Assembly (NCBI GenBank): GCA_965204415.1
Contig: CBDBEL010000001.1
Location: 1,212,769-1,276,768 of the forward strand
Direction of reading: 5' to 3'
Source: Aldehydirespirator sp965204415
GTDB lineage: Bacteria > Actinomycetota > Acidimicrobiia > Acidimicrobiales > Aldehydirespiratoraceae
DNA length: 64,000 bases
The translations under genes and the position numbers were made by a program. Below the pieces are notes generated by a model, which saw nothing but the letters and a program-made list of their open reading frames with translations, was not told where the DNA came from and ran no database searches. Shown one piece after another: positions 15,582-23,676 of this stretch. Each line of letters begins with the position of its first letter. The first letter of the stretch is position 1.

Positions 15582-16604
15582 ATGCCGATCTCGAGAGTTG
15601 CTCTGACCAACTTCACGGCCTTCGCTGATCTAGACATCACGCCCTCGAGCGGACTGAACGTCCTCGTCGGCGCGAACGGCACCGGAAAGACGCACTTGAT
15701 GAAGGTCGCCTACGCGGCTTGCGATGTCTCCAAGTCCGGCCAGCCGCTGATGGACAAACTGGTGGCGCTCTTCCTTCGCACTGACCGTCGCCTCGGACGT
15801 CTCGTGACCCGCCGACAAGGCGTCGACTCCTGCAGCGTCCGCATCGAGAACGGCAGGCACAGCCTCAGAGCGGAGTTCACCTCACGCCAGTCTGACCGGA
15901 CCTGGACTTGGGGTGAGGACGATTGGCGCGGCGCGTCGTTGCAGTCCGCGTACATCCCGGTGAAGGAGATGCTCGCGAACGCCCCGGGCTTCCTTTCGCT
16001 CTACGAGCAGCGCGAGGTCCACTTCGAGGAGACCTACCGAGACATCCTCCTGCGTGCCTTCGTCCCCCCTGAGCGCGGCCGGCCCCCCAAGGACCGTGAA
16101 CGGCTGCTGAGAGTCCTGAGCAAGGCGATCAGCGGGCGGATCACGTTCAAGAACGAAGAGTTCTACCTGCGCAACAAGGACGGCAATCTGGAGTTCTCGC
16201 TGCTGGCCGAGGGGTTCCGCAAGCTCGGGCTCCTATGGCTGATGATTCGCAACGGCACCCTTCTCGAGGGCTCCGTGCTGTTCTGGGACGAGCCCGAGAC
16301 GAACCTCAACCCGGCACTGTACGGGCCGGTCGTGAAGGTGCTGCTGGAGCTGCAGCGCTCGGGTGTGCAGATCTTCGTCGCCACCCACGACTATGTCATT
16401 CTCAAGGAGATCGACCTCCAGATGGAAGCATCCGACGATGTGCAGTTCCACTCGCTCCACAAGGACCACAGTGGCATGGTCGTGAGCAGTTCGGTCCCCT
16501 CCATGGCACAGATCGAGCCCAACATGATCCTGCAGACCTTCTCTGGACTCTACGACCGAGAGATCGAACGCAGCCTCAAGCGGCCCGCGCCGGATCCTGC
16601 ATGA
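15582..16604 (+). CDS. AAA ATPase of a two-gene defence-like module
   Basis: This 340-residue ATPase has its Walker A (GANGTGKT) at residues 30-37. Its Walker B (VLFWDEPETNLNP) is near residue 235, followed by a switch histidine (IFVATHDYVIL). The first strand (RVALTNFTAFADLDI) is typical of AAA_15/AAA_21 proteins related to RecF/OLD ATPases. There is no nuclease domain. The stop overlaps the ATG of the next gene (ATGA), so the two form one unit, but that partner is broken. The module resembles the pair at 9381-11390 in logic, though the ATPases are not close relatives. Confidence 0.75.
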   Translation: MPISRVALTNFTAFADLDITPSSGLNVLVGANGTGKTHLMKVAYAACDVSKSGQPLMDKLVALFLRTDRRLGRLVTRRQGVDSCSVRIENGRHSLRAEFTSRQSDRTWTWGEDDWRGASLQSAYIPVKEMLANAPGFLSLYEQREVHFEETYRDILLRAFVPPERGRPPKDRERLLRVLSKAISGRITFKNEEFYLRNKDGNLEFSLLAEGFRKLGLLWLMIRNGTLLEGSVLFWDEPETNLNPALYGPVVKVLLELQRSGVQIFVATHDYVILKEIDLQMEASDDVQFHSLHKDHSGMVVSSSVPSMAQIEPNMILQTFSGLYDREIERSLKRPAPDPA

Positions 16605-16965
16605 CAGTCATGCACGACGAGGGTGACCTCAGGATCACCGCTGTCGACTCCTCGACGCTCCGCAAGTTCGACGATCCGCAGACCCACCAAGCACTCGGCC
16701 CGATGAAGGCAGTCGATTTCATCATCGACGGGCCGCAAGGGCTCAGCAGATCACCTTCGCTGTGCTCATCGAGCTGTCGAGCCTGTCACCAGCTGAGCTG
16801 CTGACCCGCACCGATCAACTCCGAACCAAGCTCCCGGTGAGGGCGGCCGCTCCCGAAGGCTGGAGCCGGTACTTCCTGGAAGACTGCATCGTCTTGAACA
16901 TCGCTGAGTGGAATAGGCGATTTCCGGGTCTTCCCACCGAGCGGGTTTCCGCGGGGCCGGTCTAG
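16601..16965 (+). pseudogene. Broken partner of the ATPase (PD-(D/E)XK-like?)
   Basis: The ATG overlaps the ATPase stop. About 48 residues follow (ITAVDSSTLRKFDDPQTHQ, then MKAVDFIIDGPQG) before the frame runs into nonsense. In another frame from about 16749 the protein resumes (ITFAVLIELSSLSPAELL to YFLEDCIVLNIAEWNRRFPG) and stops at 16965. The simplest reading is an internal deletion with frameshift that removed the middle. The conserved VDF aspartate fits the first acidic residue of a PD-(D/E)XK core, and the E-x-K part would be in the missing section. That assignment is an inference. Confidence 0.6.
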
Positions 16966-17084
16966 ATCTCGCATCGTTGACACCCTCGAAAGAACTTCGA
17001 GTACCTTCCTGACTAGTTTCGCAACGGCCCGGGCGGCTCGACTGACGACTGGTTGGGAGGTCGGCAGCCCGGCGGGCCCGCTAG

Positions 17085-17150
17085 TGGTGCGTCGTCGACA
17101 CGACCAGGGTCTCCTGGGCGCTGCCGCGGTAAGAGAACGGGAGGTTGGAC
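17085..17150 (-). pseudogene. Fossil fragment of an SLH cassette
   Basis: The minus strand reads SNLPFSYRGSAQETLVVS, matching the Big_1-region end of copy C (LRFPFAYSGGASQETLVAMW). Only about 20 codons remain, immediately downstream of copy E. No SLH or hairpin sequence is attached to this piece. Confidence 0.55.
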
Positions 17151-17194
17151 CGCCCACTGAGGTGTCTTGCAACGGCGTGGAGGGGGCAGAGACG

Positions 17195-17288
17195 CGAGGA
17201 GGCCCCGGCTCAACTGCCGGGGCCTCCTCGGGGTTGGTGGTACTAGAAGGGAGGAGCGGAGCCGAGGCTCAGGTCAAGCCTCGGCTCC
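17195..17288 (-). terminator. Twin hairpin after SLH copy E
   Basis: On the minus strand, a stem at 17288-17258 follows the copy E stop. Then comes a long GC stem (17230-17216 with 17209-17195) with one loop change (CAACT). Confidence 0.75.
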
Positions 17289-17302
17289 GTGCCGTCCTGT
17301 TC

Positions 17303-19639
17303 CTAGGCGACGATGGACATCACGAACGTGAAGAAGGTCCTCGCGTCCTCGTCGTCGGCGTCGTAGGCGGACCAGGTGAGAGTCGCGGTGCGCTTGCCGC
17401 TATCCGAGGCGCCCAAGGCCAAGTTGGCCGGGGCGACGACAGTGGCCAGCAGCGCCTCGAACTCCTCCATGTTGCGGTAGGTCACCACCGGGGTGCCTCC
17501 GTCGCCAGGCACGCTGGTCGAGAAGATGTCGTTGGCGTCGTAGCGGACCACCGTCGGGGAGGAATCGTTCACGACGATCTCGTTCTCTTCAAGGTCAGCA
17601 GCGATGATGCCCGTCGCTGCGTCTGGAGCGCCGTCGGCGGCCCGGACGGCCCAGTAGACCGACGCTGTGCCGCAACGATCCAGGCCATCAGCAGCGTCGG
17701 TCACGCAGCCGGGGCCACCGGTGTCCGTCGCGCCCGCAGCATCGCCGTTCCAGGTGGCGGTGAGCGGCTCGGTGGCGGCCACGATGCCGGCGTGGCTGTA
17801 GAAGATGCGGACAGTGCCGTTGGAGCCTGTGCGACGTGCGCCCGGGAACGTAGAACTATTGTTGGTGCTTGACAGCGTCACAGCCTGGTTCCGCATCGGC
17901 CTGCCGTACTGGTCGGTGACGGTGACGGTCACACCGTGCGACGCCGGGTTGGCGGCGGTCCCCACCACCGCGTAGGCGCCGATGGGCTCGACCTTCACGT
18001 TGGTCACCTTCGCAGACTCCTCAGCGAAGACCACATAGCCCGACAGCCGCGACGGTTCGCCGCCGCCGGCTGTCACCTCGGGAGCGTTGTCGCCCGGGGT
18101 CAAGACGTACACGACCGTGCGTGAATCGTCGTTCGTGGTGGCGCTGGGATCGCTGGTGGACAGGCTGAAGGTCAACTTGCCGTCTGCGTCGGTCTTGAGC
18201 GTCTCTGGAGCGCTCCGGCTGACCACCCCCAACGCCGTGCCGCCGGCGTCTGACCCCGTGACTCCGCCGTCGGCAGCAACCGTGGGACCCGCCGCGGCGA
18301 TGGTGCCCGTGAGGACGTGGACGACGAGGCTGTACTCCGCCGCGCTCTCGCCGTCGGTGCCCACGGTCGTGTCCTTGTCCAGGCCACCGTCGGTGTGCTG
18401 GAGTTGCCCGGTGAACTCGACGGCAGTGCCGAAGCGCGCTATCGGGGTCCTGGCCCGGTTGGGCGACACCGTGAGCTTTTCCGCCACGGTCGGGTCGGAG
18501 ACCGGTCCCTGTTCGAGCATGACCCGGGAGGTGTCCTCATCGAACTTGTCGCCGGAGTCGCCGGTCCACGCCCACACAGTGACGCCCTTGCCGATCTGCG
18601 CGGCTGTGAGCCCGTTGAGGGGAGCGTTGCCGTCGGCGTCGGTGGCCGCGTCGAGAACATGGATCTCGCAGGGCTTGTTGGTGGTGCTGGGGGCACCGTC
18701 GACGGCCTTGACGATCGAGCGGCACTCGCCGTCGTTGTTGAAGGCCCGGCCCACTCTCGCGGTGTCCACATAGAAGGCGTCGATCAGCTCGTTGGCGACA
18801 GGCTTGAAGTCGGCGTCGCGCAACGACGCAGTCAGCTCGCCGTTGTCGCTCTGCACGGTCAGACCCGCAGGCCGCAGGTTGCTGTGTGCCAGAGCAGCGG
18901 TGATGAACACCGCCATCTGCCTGCGAGGCACCGGAGCGTTCGGCGAGAACGTGGTGCCGTCGCCGGTGCCCGAAGTGATGCCCAACTCGTAGGCGTAGCT
19001 GATATGGGTGTCGACCGCTGCAGGAACCGTGCGCCGCGCGTCGTTGAAGTAGTCCACCTTGTCCGCAGCCAAAGCAGCCCCGTCGCTGTCGGCGAGCTTG
19101 CCCTTGTCGGTGCCGGCCTGCACGAACTTGCTAGGAGCGGTGTGCCTCGTCAAGTTGACCAGGGCCATAGCCATCTCGGCGCGGGTGATGTCGTCATGGG
19201 GGCGGAAGTCGCCGCCGCTGCCGGACATGATGCCGTTGCGCGCCAGGGCCTTGATGGCGTTCTGGCGGTTCTCGCCCAAATCGGCGATGTCGTCGAAGTC
19301 GTCGTCGCCGTCGCCGCCCATCAAGTCGACGCCCGCCTTGCTGGCCGCCGCATTCAAGAACAGCGCCATCTGCGAACGCGTCACATTGCTGTTCGGATCG
19401 AACGTGTCAGCCGTCTTGCCCGCGCTGATCCCGTAGTAGGCGAGACAGTTGATGGCGTCCGCGGCCGTGCTGAGGGTGCCCAAATCGGTGAACCCGGCGT
19501 CCTCGTGGGCTGCGCCTACGCAGGCCGAGAACGTGGGCTTCGCGCTCTGTTCGGCCTTGTTGTCCTCGCCGGTCTTGATCTCCGCGGCTCCCGCCGGGGC
19601 CGACCCGACTGCGAGAAGCGAAGCAACCAAGGCGCTCAC
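17303..19639 (-). CDS. SLH surface protein, leaderless cassette (copy E)
   Basis: This is an intact 778-codon frame from a GTG in the signal core (SALVASLLAVGSAPAGAAE), lacking n-region and ribosome binding site. The first 139 bp of homology (19524-19662) are identical to copy F (23455-23593), after which the sequences diverge at many sites. It has three SLH domains (GFTDLGTLSTAADAINCLAYY; DFDDIADLGENRQNAI; YFNDARRTVPAAVDTHI), then an Ig-like half with a Big_1-like motif (TVTVTDQYGRPMRNQAVTL), ending YDADDEDARTFFTFV. It groups with A and F. The local identity to F suggests recent exchange between this silent copy and the expressed one. Confidence 0.8.
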   Translation of the reverse strand: MSALVASLLAVGSAPAGAAEIKTGEDNKAEQSAKPTFSACVGAAHEDAGFTDLGTLSTAADAINCLAYYGISAGKTADTFDPNSNVTRSQMALFLNAAASKAGVDLMGGDGDDDFDDIADLGENRQNAIKALARNGIMSGSGGDFRPHDDITRAEMAMALVNLTRHTAPSKFVQAGTDKGKLADSDGAALAADKVDYFNDARRTVPAAVDTHISYAYELGITSGTGDGTTFSPNAPVPRRQMAVFITAALAHSNLRPAGLTVQSDNGELTASLRDADFKPVANELIDAFYVDTARVGRAFNNDGECRSIVKAVDGAPSTTNKPCEIHVLDAATDADGNAPLNGLTAAQIGKGVTVWAWTGDSGDKFDEDTSRVMLEQGPVSDPTVAEKLTVSPNRARTPIARFGTAVEFTGQLQHTDGGLDKDTTVGTDGESAAEYSLVVHVLTGTIAAAGPTVAADGGVTGSDAGGTALGVVSRSAPETLKTDADGKLTFSLSTSDPSATTNDDSRTVVYVLTPGDNAPEVTAGGGEPSRLSGYVVFAEESAKVTNVKVEPIGAYAVVGTAANPASHGVTVTVTDQYGRPMRNQAVTLSSTNNSSTFPGARRTGSNGTVRIFYSHAGIVAATEPLTATWNGDAAGATDTGGPGCVTDAADGLDRCGTASVYWAVRAADGAPDAATGIIAADLEENEIVVNDSSPTVVRYDANDIFSTSVPGDGGTPVVTYRNMEEFEALLATVVAPANLALGASDSGKRTATLTWSAYDADDEDARTFFTFVMSIVA

Positions 19640-19747
19640 GGCGAGCAGTGCCCAACCCGAGCCCCAAAATCATGCCCGATTCAGGCCCCGCCGGGGCTTC
19701 GTTCAGCTGGGATTCCAGCCTCGGGGTGGCCGCAACGGCTTCGTCTG
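19640..19747 (-). other. Cassette 5' junction block of copy E (shared with copy B)
   Basis: These 108 bp are about 90% identical to 2038-2145 upstream of copy B. The block ends in CGGGCATGATTTTGGGGC and the cassette core. It replaces the ribosome binding site and n-region found in copy F at the same alignment position. Confidence 0.65.
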
Positions 19748-19831
19748 CGGCGGCCCGTTAGGTTCCGTTCCTGGACCGCCTTCTGAGAAACAGGGATACG
19801 GCGATCCCTCCTCCGATGTCGAGATCGGCGA

Positions 19832-20119
19832 TCAGGTGCGGCTAGCCGGTAAGCGAGCGTCGAGGGCCACGCGCATCGAGTCGCCCACACGCTGCCACGC
19901 ACGCGCTGCAACGACGTCATACGGTTCAAGGTTCTTGGCATCCACCATCGTCAGGATGTCGTCGGCGCCGAAGAAATCGAACACCGAGCACGCACCGTCG
20001 AGCGCGGATGGGGTCCTGAGCCACGACATAGAGTCCGAGACACGACCTGATCGGGAGGTCGTCACTTCGGCCGGGAGGTAGGTAGCAGGCACCCTTCGCC
20101 CTTCACTGACAGCCCCCAA
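19832..20119 (-). CDS. Hypothetical protein, W-x-P-x-A-x-D-G family
   Basis: This frame of 95 codons is one whose convincing part is the last 65 residues (MSWLRTPSALDGACSVFDFF, then DVVAARAWQRVGDSMRVAL). The same pattern (W..PTA.DG..S.FDLF, later A-W-x-x-V-G-x-x-M) occurs in the gene at 24724-25062, so the two are probably relatives of unknown function. A start at 20029 would give just the conserved region. No ribosome binding site decides between the starts. It lies between higBA and the copy E junction block. Confidence 0.45.
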   Translation of the reverse strand: MGAVSEGRRVPATYLPAEVTTSRSGRVSDSMSWLRTPSALDGACSVFDFFGADDILTMVDAKNLEPYDVVAARAWQRVGDSMRVALDARLPASRT

Positions 20120-20174
20120 CGATTGTTCTGTTGAAGGTGCCCCACGCTACCGCAGATGATCGCCGAGGCTTCAA

Positions 20175-20459
20175 TCAGACGTTGGTGGCCCCGACGACGA
20201 TCTTGTCTTCGTGCACGCGTGCTTGTGCCAGGTCGTATGCAGCCTGGCGGCGCACCCAGAATTCCGCATTGGACCACCCGGCCTTCTCCAGCCGGATGGC
20301 CATCTCCGCGGAGATCGCAGCGTGGCCGTGCACCACCCGTGACAGCGTATGGCGGGCCACCCCTAGGCGGCGGGCAGCGTCGGTGATGGTGAGGCCCTCG
20401 GGGTCGATGCAGTTCTGCCTGAGGCTCAGGCCGGGATGCGGCGGGCTCTTCATGGGCAC
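20175..20459 (-). CDS. higA: HigA-type antitoxin (XRE family)
   Basis: This is a 94-residue helix-turn-helix protein of the HigA/VapI type. LTITDAARRLGVARHTLSRV is the HTH, followed by AISAEMAIRLEKAGWSNAEFW, a signature of this family. It would bind and neutralise HigB and repress the operon. It lies 14 nt downstream of higB, the usual toxin-first higBA order. The start may be either of two ATGs two codons apart. A truncated copy lies at 5729-5983. Confidence 0.9.
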   Translation of the reverse strand: MPMKSPPHPGLSLRQNCIDPEGLTITDAARRLGVARHTLSRVVHGHAAISAEMAIRLEKAGWSNAEFWVRRQAAYDLAQARVHEDKIVVGATNV

Positions 20460-20473
20460 GGTTACAGCTCCTT

Positions 20474-20752
20474 CTAATGGTAGTCGATGAGGTCCACGTC
20501 GTGGGCGTCGCCATCCTCGAAGCGGAACACGATCCGCCAGTTGGCCGCGACGGCGATGCTCCAGAGCCCTCGCATGTCGCCTTTGAGTGGGTGCAGCCGA
20601 TAGCCGCCCATGTCAAGGTCTGAGGGTTTGGAGGCCGCGTCGAGGTCGGCGAGCGCCACGGCGATCCGTTTGGCCAGTTGAGGCTTCACCCGGCTGAAGT
20701 CGCCGGTCTCGTATCCCTGTCTCAGCCCTCGGTGGCGAAACGTCTGGATCAC
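20474..20752 (-). CDS. higB: HigB-type toxin (RelE superfamily)
   Basis: This 92-residue RelE-like mRNA interferase has an N terminus IQTFRHRGLRQGYETGD and a later core LHPLKGDMRGLWSIAVAANW followed by RIVFRFEDGDAHDVDLIDYH, matching HigB/PemK-independent 'killer' toxins. It cuts mRNA on the ribosome when free of HigA. GTG at 20752 fits the family start; a TTG two codons upstream also exists. An 8-bp inverted repeat lies 10-28 nt upstream and is a likely HigA operator. Confidence 0.9.
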   Translation of the reverse strand: MIQTFRHRGLRQGYETGDFSRVKPQLAKRIAVALADLDAASKPSDLDMGGYRLHPLKGDMRGLWSIAVAANWRIVFRFEDGDAHDVDLIDYH

Positions 20753-20761
20753 CCCCAAGAT

Positions 20762-20780
20762 CGTACCGCGTAGCGGTACG
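20762..20780 (-). promoter_or_regulatory. Probable HigA operator
   Basis: CGTACCGC (20762-20769) and GCGGTACG (20773-20780) form a perfect inverted repeat with a 3-nt centre just before the higB start. Autoregulation by HigA through such palindromes is the family norm. Confidence 0.55.
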
Positions 20781-21044
20781 GACCGGAGGGCCCCTGCTGC
20801 CTCCGGATTGGTGGTTGTATCAAGAATGCGGTCGAGTCGATTCTTCGCTCGCGACCGTCACCATCCGCGCGAGCAGCGCGCGTTCTGCGGGGATCGCCTC
20901 TGATCCGAGGAGGCAGCGTGACCGTCAGGCCACCGCGAGCTGCATCGCAAGGTCATGCTCCACCTGGTCCGCGCCCGCCTCGGTCTCGGCCGCTTCCGGG
21001 GCGCGCACGAACCGGCGAGCTTTATGAAGTCGGCGAGAGAAGTC

Positions 21045-21092
21045 ATGACATATTCGTTCTTCATACCATCAAGATGGAAACGAATATGTCAT
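21045..21092. repeat. AT-rich inverted repeat downstream of copy F
   Basis: ATGACATATTCGTT (21045-21058) pairs with AACGAATATGTCAT (21079-21092) across a 20-nt loop, in otherwise GC-rich DNA. A minus-strand frame starts inside it (MKNEYVMTSLADFIKLAG) but becomes Arg-rich nonsense. This could be the operator and start of a lost small regulator gene. Apart from this and the higB operator, 20,781-21,137 shows nothing recognisable. Confidence 0.5.
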
Positions 21093-21137
21093 AACGGCGG
21101 TCGCTGCGCCTCCGCCATACCGCCCGCAGCGCGGACG

Positions 21138-21230
21138 CGAGGAGGCCCCGGCTCGGTTGCCGGGGCCTCCTCGGGGTTGGTGGTACTAGAAGGGAGGAGC
21201 AGAGCCGAGGCTCGGGTCAGGCCCCGGCTC
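21138..21230 (-). terminator. Twin hairpin after SLH copy F
   Basis: On the minus strand, GAGCCGGGGC pairs with its partner across 21230-21202. Then comes a perfect 15-bp stem (21173-21159 with 21152-21138). The next 28 bp (GCGTCCGCGCTGCGGG...) match the flank of copy A with two differences. Confidence 0.75.
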
Positions 21231-21245
21231 CGTATCTTCCTGTTC

Positions 21246-23618
21246 CTACGCGATGGTCAGCACGAACGTGAAGAGGGTCCTCGCATCCTCATCGTCGTGG
21301 TCGTAGCCGTCCCATTCGAGGGTTCCGGTGCGCTTGCCGGTTGTGCCATCGGCCAAGGCCAGGTTGGCCGGGGCGACGACCGTGGCCAACAGAGCCTCGA
21401 AGCCCTCTATGTCGGTGTAGGAGGTTGTCGTGCCCACGCCGCCCGGACCAGGCACCGTGGTCTTGAAGATGTCGTTGTCGTCGTAGCGGAGCAGCTGCGG
21501 GGTGGCCGCGGTCACGACGACCTCGTCCTCTGCAAGACTGGCAGCGATGATGGTCTCAGCAGACGTCACCCCTGCAGTCGTGATCCTCTGAGCCCAGGGG
21601 ACTGTCGCCGTGCCAATCACATCGGCAGGGTCATCACCGGTGCCGGCGGTTCCGTCAGCACCTGGTCCTGCGTCCCATGTGGCGGTGACCGTCTCAACGA
21701 TCTGAGTAGTACCGCTGTGGTTGTAGAAGATGCGGACGCTGCCAGTGGGCCCGGTGCTACGGGTCAGTCCGGCCATAGCCGAATCTGTGCTCGAGCTCGA
21801 CAGTGTCACAGCTCGGTTCCTCATCGGATTGCCGTACTGGTCGAGGACGGTGACGGTGACACCGTGGGAAGCCGGGTTGGAGGCGCTCGCCGGCAGTTCG
21901 GCATAGCTCCCGATGGACTCCACCTTCACCGTGGTCACCGCCGAGGCTGCCTCACCGAAGACCACGTGGCCAATCATCCTTTCCGGATCAGCGTCAGCAG
22001 TGGCGGGGGCACCGGGAGCGTTCGTCTTCGGCGTCAGGACGTACACGACCGTGCGGGTGTCCGTCAGCGACGTGGCGCTCGGATCGCTTGTGGAGAGGCT
22101 GAAGGTGATCTTGCCGTCTGCGTCGGTCTTGTGCGTCTCTGAAGCGCTCACGCTGACCACGCCCAAGGCATCGCCGTCGGCGTCCGCCGCCGTCACTCTA
22201 CCGGTGGCATTAGCGACCGTGGGAGCAGTGCCCGGGTCAACGGTGCCCGTGAGGACGTGTATCACTAGGCCGTACTGCGCGCCGCCCATGTCCGGGTCGG
22301 TGCCTACTGACGTGTCCTTGTCCAAGCCGCCAGAGACGTATTGGAGCTGTCCGGTGAACTTCACGGCAGTGCCGAAGCGAGCCGACGGAGTCCTGGCCTG
22401 GCTGGGCGAGATCGTGATCTTGGTCGCCGCGCTTGGGGAAGTGACCGGTCCCTGGTCGAGCTTGACGAGGTCGGTGTCCTCGTCGACCTCGTCGCGTGGA
22501 TCGCCGGTCCACACCCATACGGTGACGCCCTTGCCGATTTGCTCGGGGGTGAGCCCATTGAGCGGTGCGTTGCCGTCGGCGTCGGTAGCCGAATCAGTCA
22601 CTTGGATCTCGCACGTACTGGAGGTGCTGCCGTCCACGGCCTTGACAATGGAGCGGCACTTGCCGTCGTTGTTGAAGGCTCGGGACTCTCTTGTGGCGTC
22701 CACGTAGAAGGCGTCAACCAGCTCGTTGTCGACAGGCCCGAAGTCGGCGTTGCGCAACGACGCAGTGAGTTGACCATTGTTGCTCTGGACGGTCAGACCT
22801 GCTGGTCGCAGGTTGCTGTGGGCCAGAGCATTCATGATGAACGTCGCCATGTTGCGTCGAGGCACCCCGTCGTTGGGACGGAAAGTGGCATCGGGATACC
22901 CCGAGGTGATGCCCAACTCGTACGCGTAGCTGATATGGGTGTCGACAGACACCGGAACAGTACGGCGTGCGTCGACAAAGTAGTCCACGCTGTCCGCAGC
23001 GAGAGCGGCTCCAGTGCTGCCTACGAGCTTGCCCTTGTCTGTGCCGGCCTGCACGAACTTGCTAGGAGCGGTGTGCCTCACCAGGTTGACCAAAGCCATG
23101 GCCATCTCGGCGCGGGTGATGTCGGCGTGGGGGCGGAAGTCGCCTCCGCTGCCGGACATGATGCCGTTGCGCGCCAGGGCCTTGATGGCGTTCTGGCGGT
23201 TCTCGCCCAACTCGGCGATGTCGTCGAAGTCGTCGTCGCCGTCGCCGCCCATCAAGTCGACGCCCGCCTTGGCGGCGGCCGCATTCAGGAACAGCGCCAT
23301 CTGGCCACGGGTCACGTTGGTGTCCGGGTCGAACGTGTCAGCGGTCTTGCCGGCGGAGATCCCGTAGTAGGCCAGACAGTTGATGTTGGCAACCGCCGCG
23401 TCGAGGGTGCCCAGGTCGGTGAACCCGTAGTCGTCGCGGGCTTCGCCCACGCACGCCGAGAACGTGGGCTTCGCGCTCTGTTCGGCCTTGTTGTCCTCGC
23501 CGGTCTTGATCTCCGCGGCTCCCGCCGGGGCCGACCCGACTGCGAGAAGCGAAGCAACCAAGGCGCTCACGGCGAGCAGTGCCCAACCCGAGCGCCGCTT
23601 CTTCACTAGCTGGGGCAT
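21246..23618 (-). CDS. SLH surface protein, complete expressed copy (copy F)
   Basis: This is the only copy with a full signal peptide: n-region MPQLVKKRRS, hydrophobic core WALLAVSALVASLLAVG and a probable cleavage site around SAPAGAA-E (residue 36). AAAGGAGG lies close upstream. The length is 790 residues. SLH domains lie at about 66-118, 130-182 and 213-268 (GFTDLGTLDAAVANINCLAYY; DFDDIAELGENRQNAI; YFVDARRTVPVSVDTHI). The Ig-like half has a Big_1-like motif (TVTVLDQYGNPMRNRAVTL) and an acidic end YDHDDEDARTLFTFVL. SLH domains anchor proteins to pyruvylated wall polymer, so this is probably a major surface-layer or adhesin-like protein. A second in-frame ATG at 23669 with its own AAAGGAGG would add 17 residues. 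Confidence 0.9.
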   Translation of the reverse strand: MPQLVKKRRSGWALLAVSALVASLLAVGSAPAGAAEIKTGEDNKAEQSAKPTFSACVGEARDDYGFTDLGTLDAAVANINCLAYYGISAGKTADTFDPDTNVTRGQMALFLNAAAAKAGVDLMGGDGDDDFDDIAELGENRQNAIKALARNGIMSGSGGDFRPHADITRAEMAMALVNLVRHTAPSKFVQAGTDKGKLVGSTGAALAADSVDYFVDARRTVPVSVDTHISYAYELGITSGYPDATFRPNDGVPRRNMATFIMNALAHSNLRPAGLTVQSNNGQLTASLRNADFGPVDNELVDAFYVDATRESRAFNNDGKCRSIVKAVDGSTSSTCEIQVTDSATDADGNAPLNGLTPEQIGKGVTVWVWTGDPRDEVDEDTDLVKLDQGPVTSPSAATKITISPSQARTPSARFGTAVKFTGQLQYVSGGLDKDTSVGTDPDMGGAQYGLVIHVLTGTVDPGTAPTVANATGRVTAADADGDALGVVSVSASETHKTDADGKITFSLSTSDPSATSLTDTRTVVYVLTPKTNAPGAPATADADPERMIGHVVFGEAASAVTTVKVESIGSYAELPASASNPASHGVTVTVLDQYGNPMRNRAVTLSSSSTDSAMAGLTRSTGPTGSVRIFYNHSGTTQIVETVTATWDAGPGADGTAGTGDDPADVIGTATVPWAQRITTAGVTSAETIIAASLAEDEVVVTAATPQLLRYDDNDIFKTTVPGPGGVGTTTSYTDIEGFEALLATVVAPANLALADGTTGKRTGTLEWDGYDHDDEDARTLFTFVLTIA

Positions 23619-23676
23619 CGGCCCCTCCTTTGCTTGTACCTGGGGCACAGGCCCCTTCAATTGGGGCATGTGCCCC
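23612..23676 (-). promoter_or_regulatory. Three tandem hairpins enclosing start codons in the copy F leader
   Basis: In mRNA sense the leader reads GGGGC-ACAT-GCCCC (23676-23663), GGGGC-CTGT-GCCCC (23655-23642) and GGGGC-CGAT-GCCCC (23625-23612). Each loop plus its flanking base holds ATG, GTG and ATG respectively, all in one frame. The first and third stems begin within AAAGGAGGGG, so folding would hide the ribosome binding site as well as the start. The spacings of 21 and 30 nt preserve the frame. Translational control, or a choice between two starts, is inferred. Confidence 0.7.
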
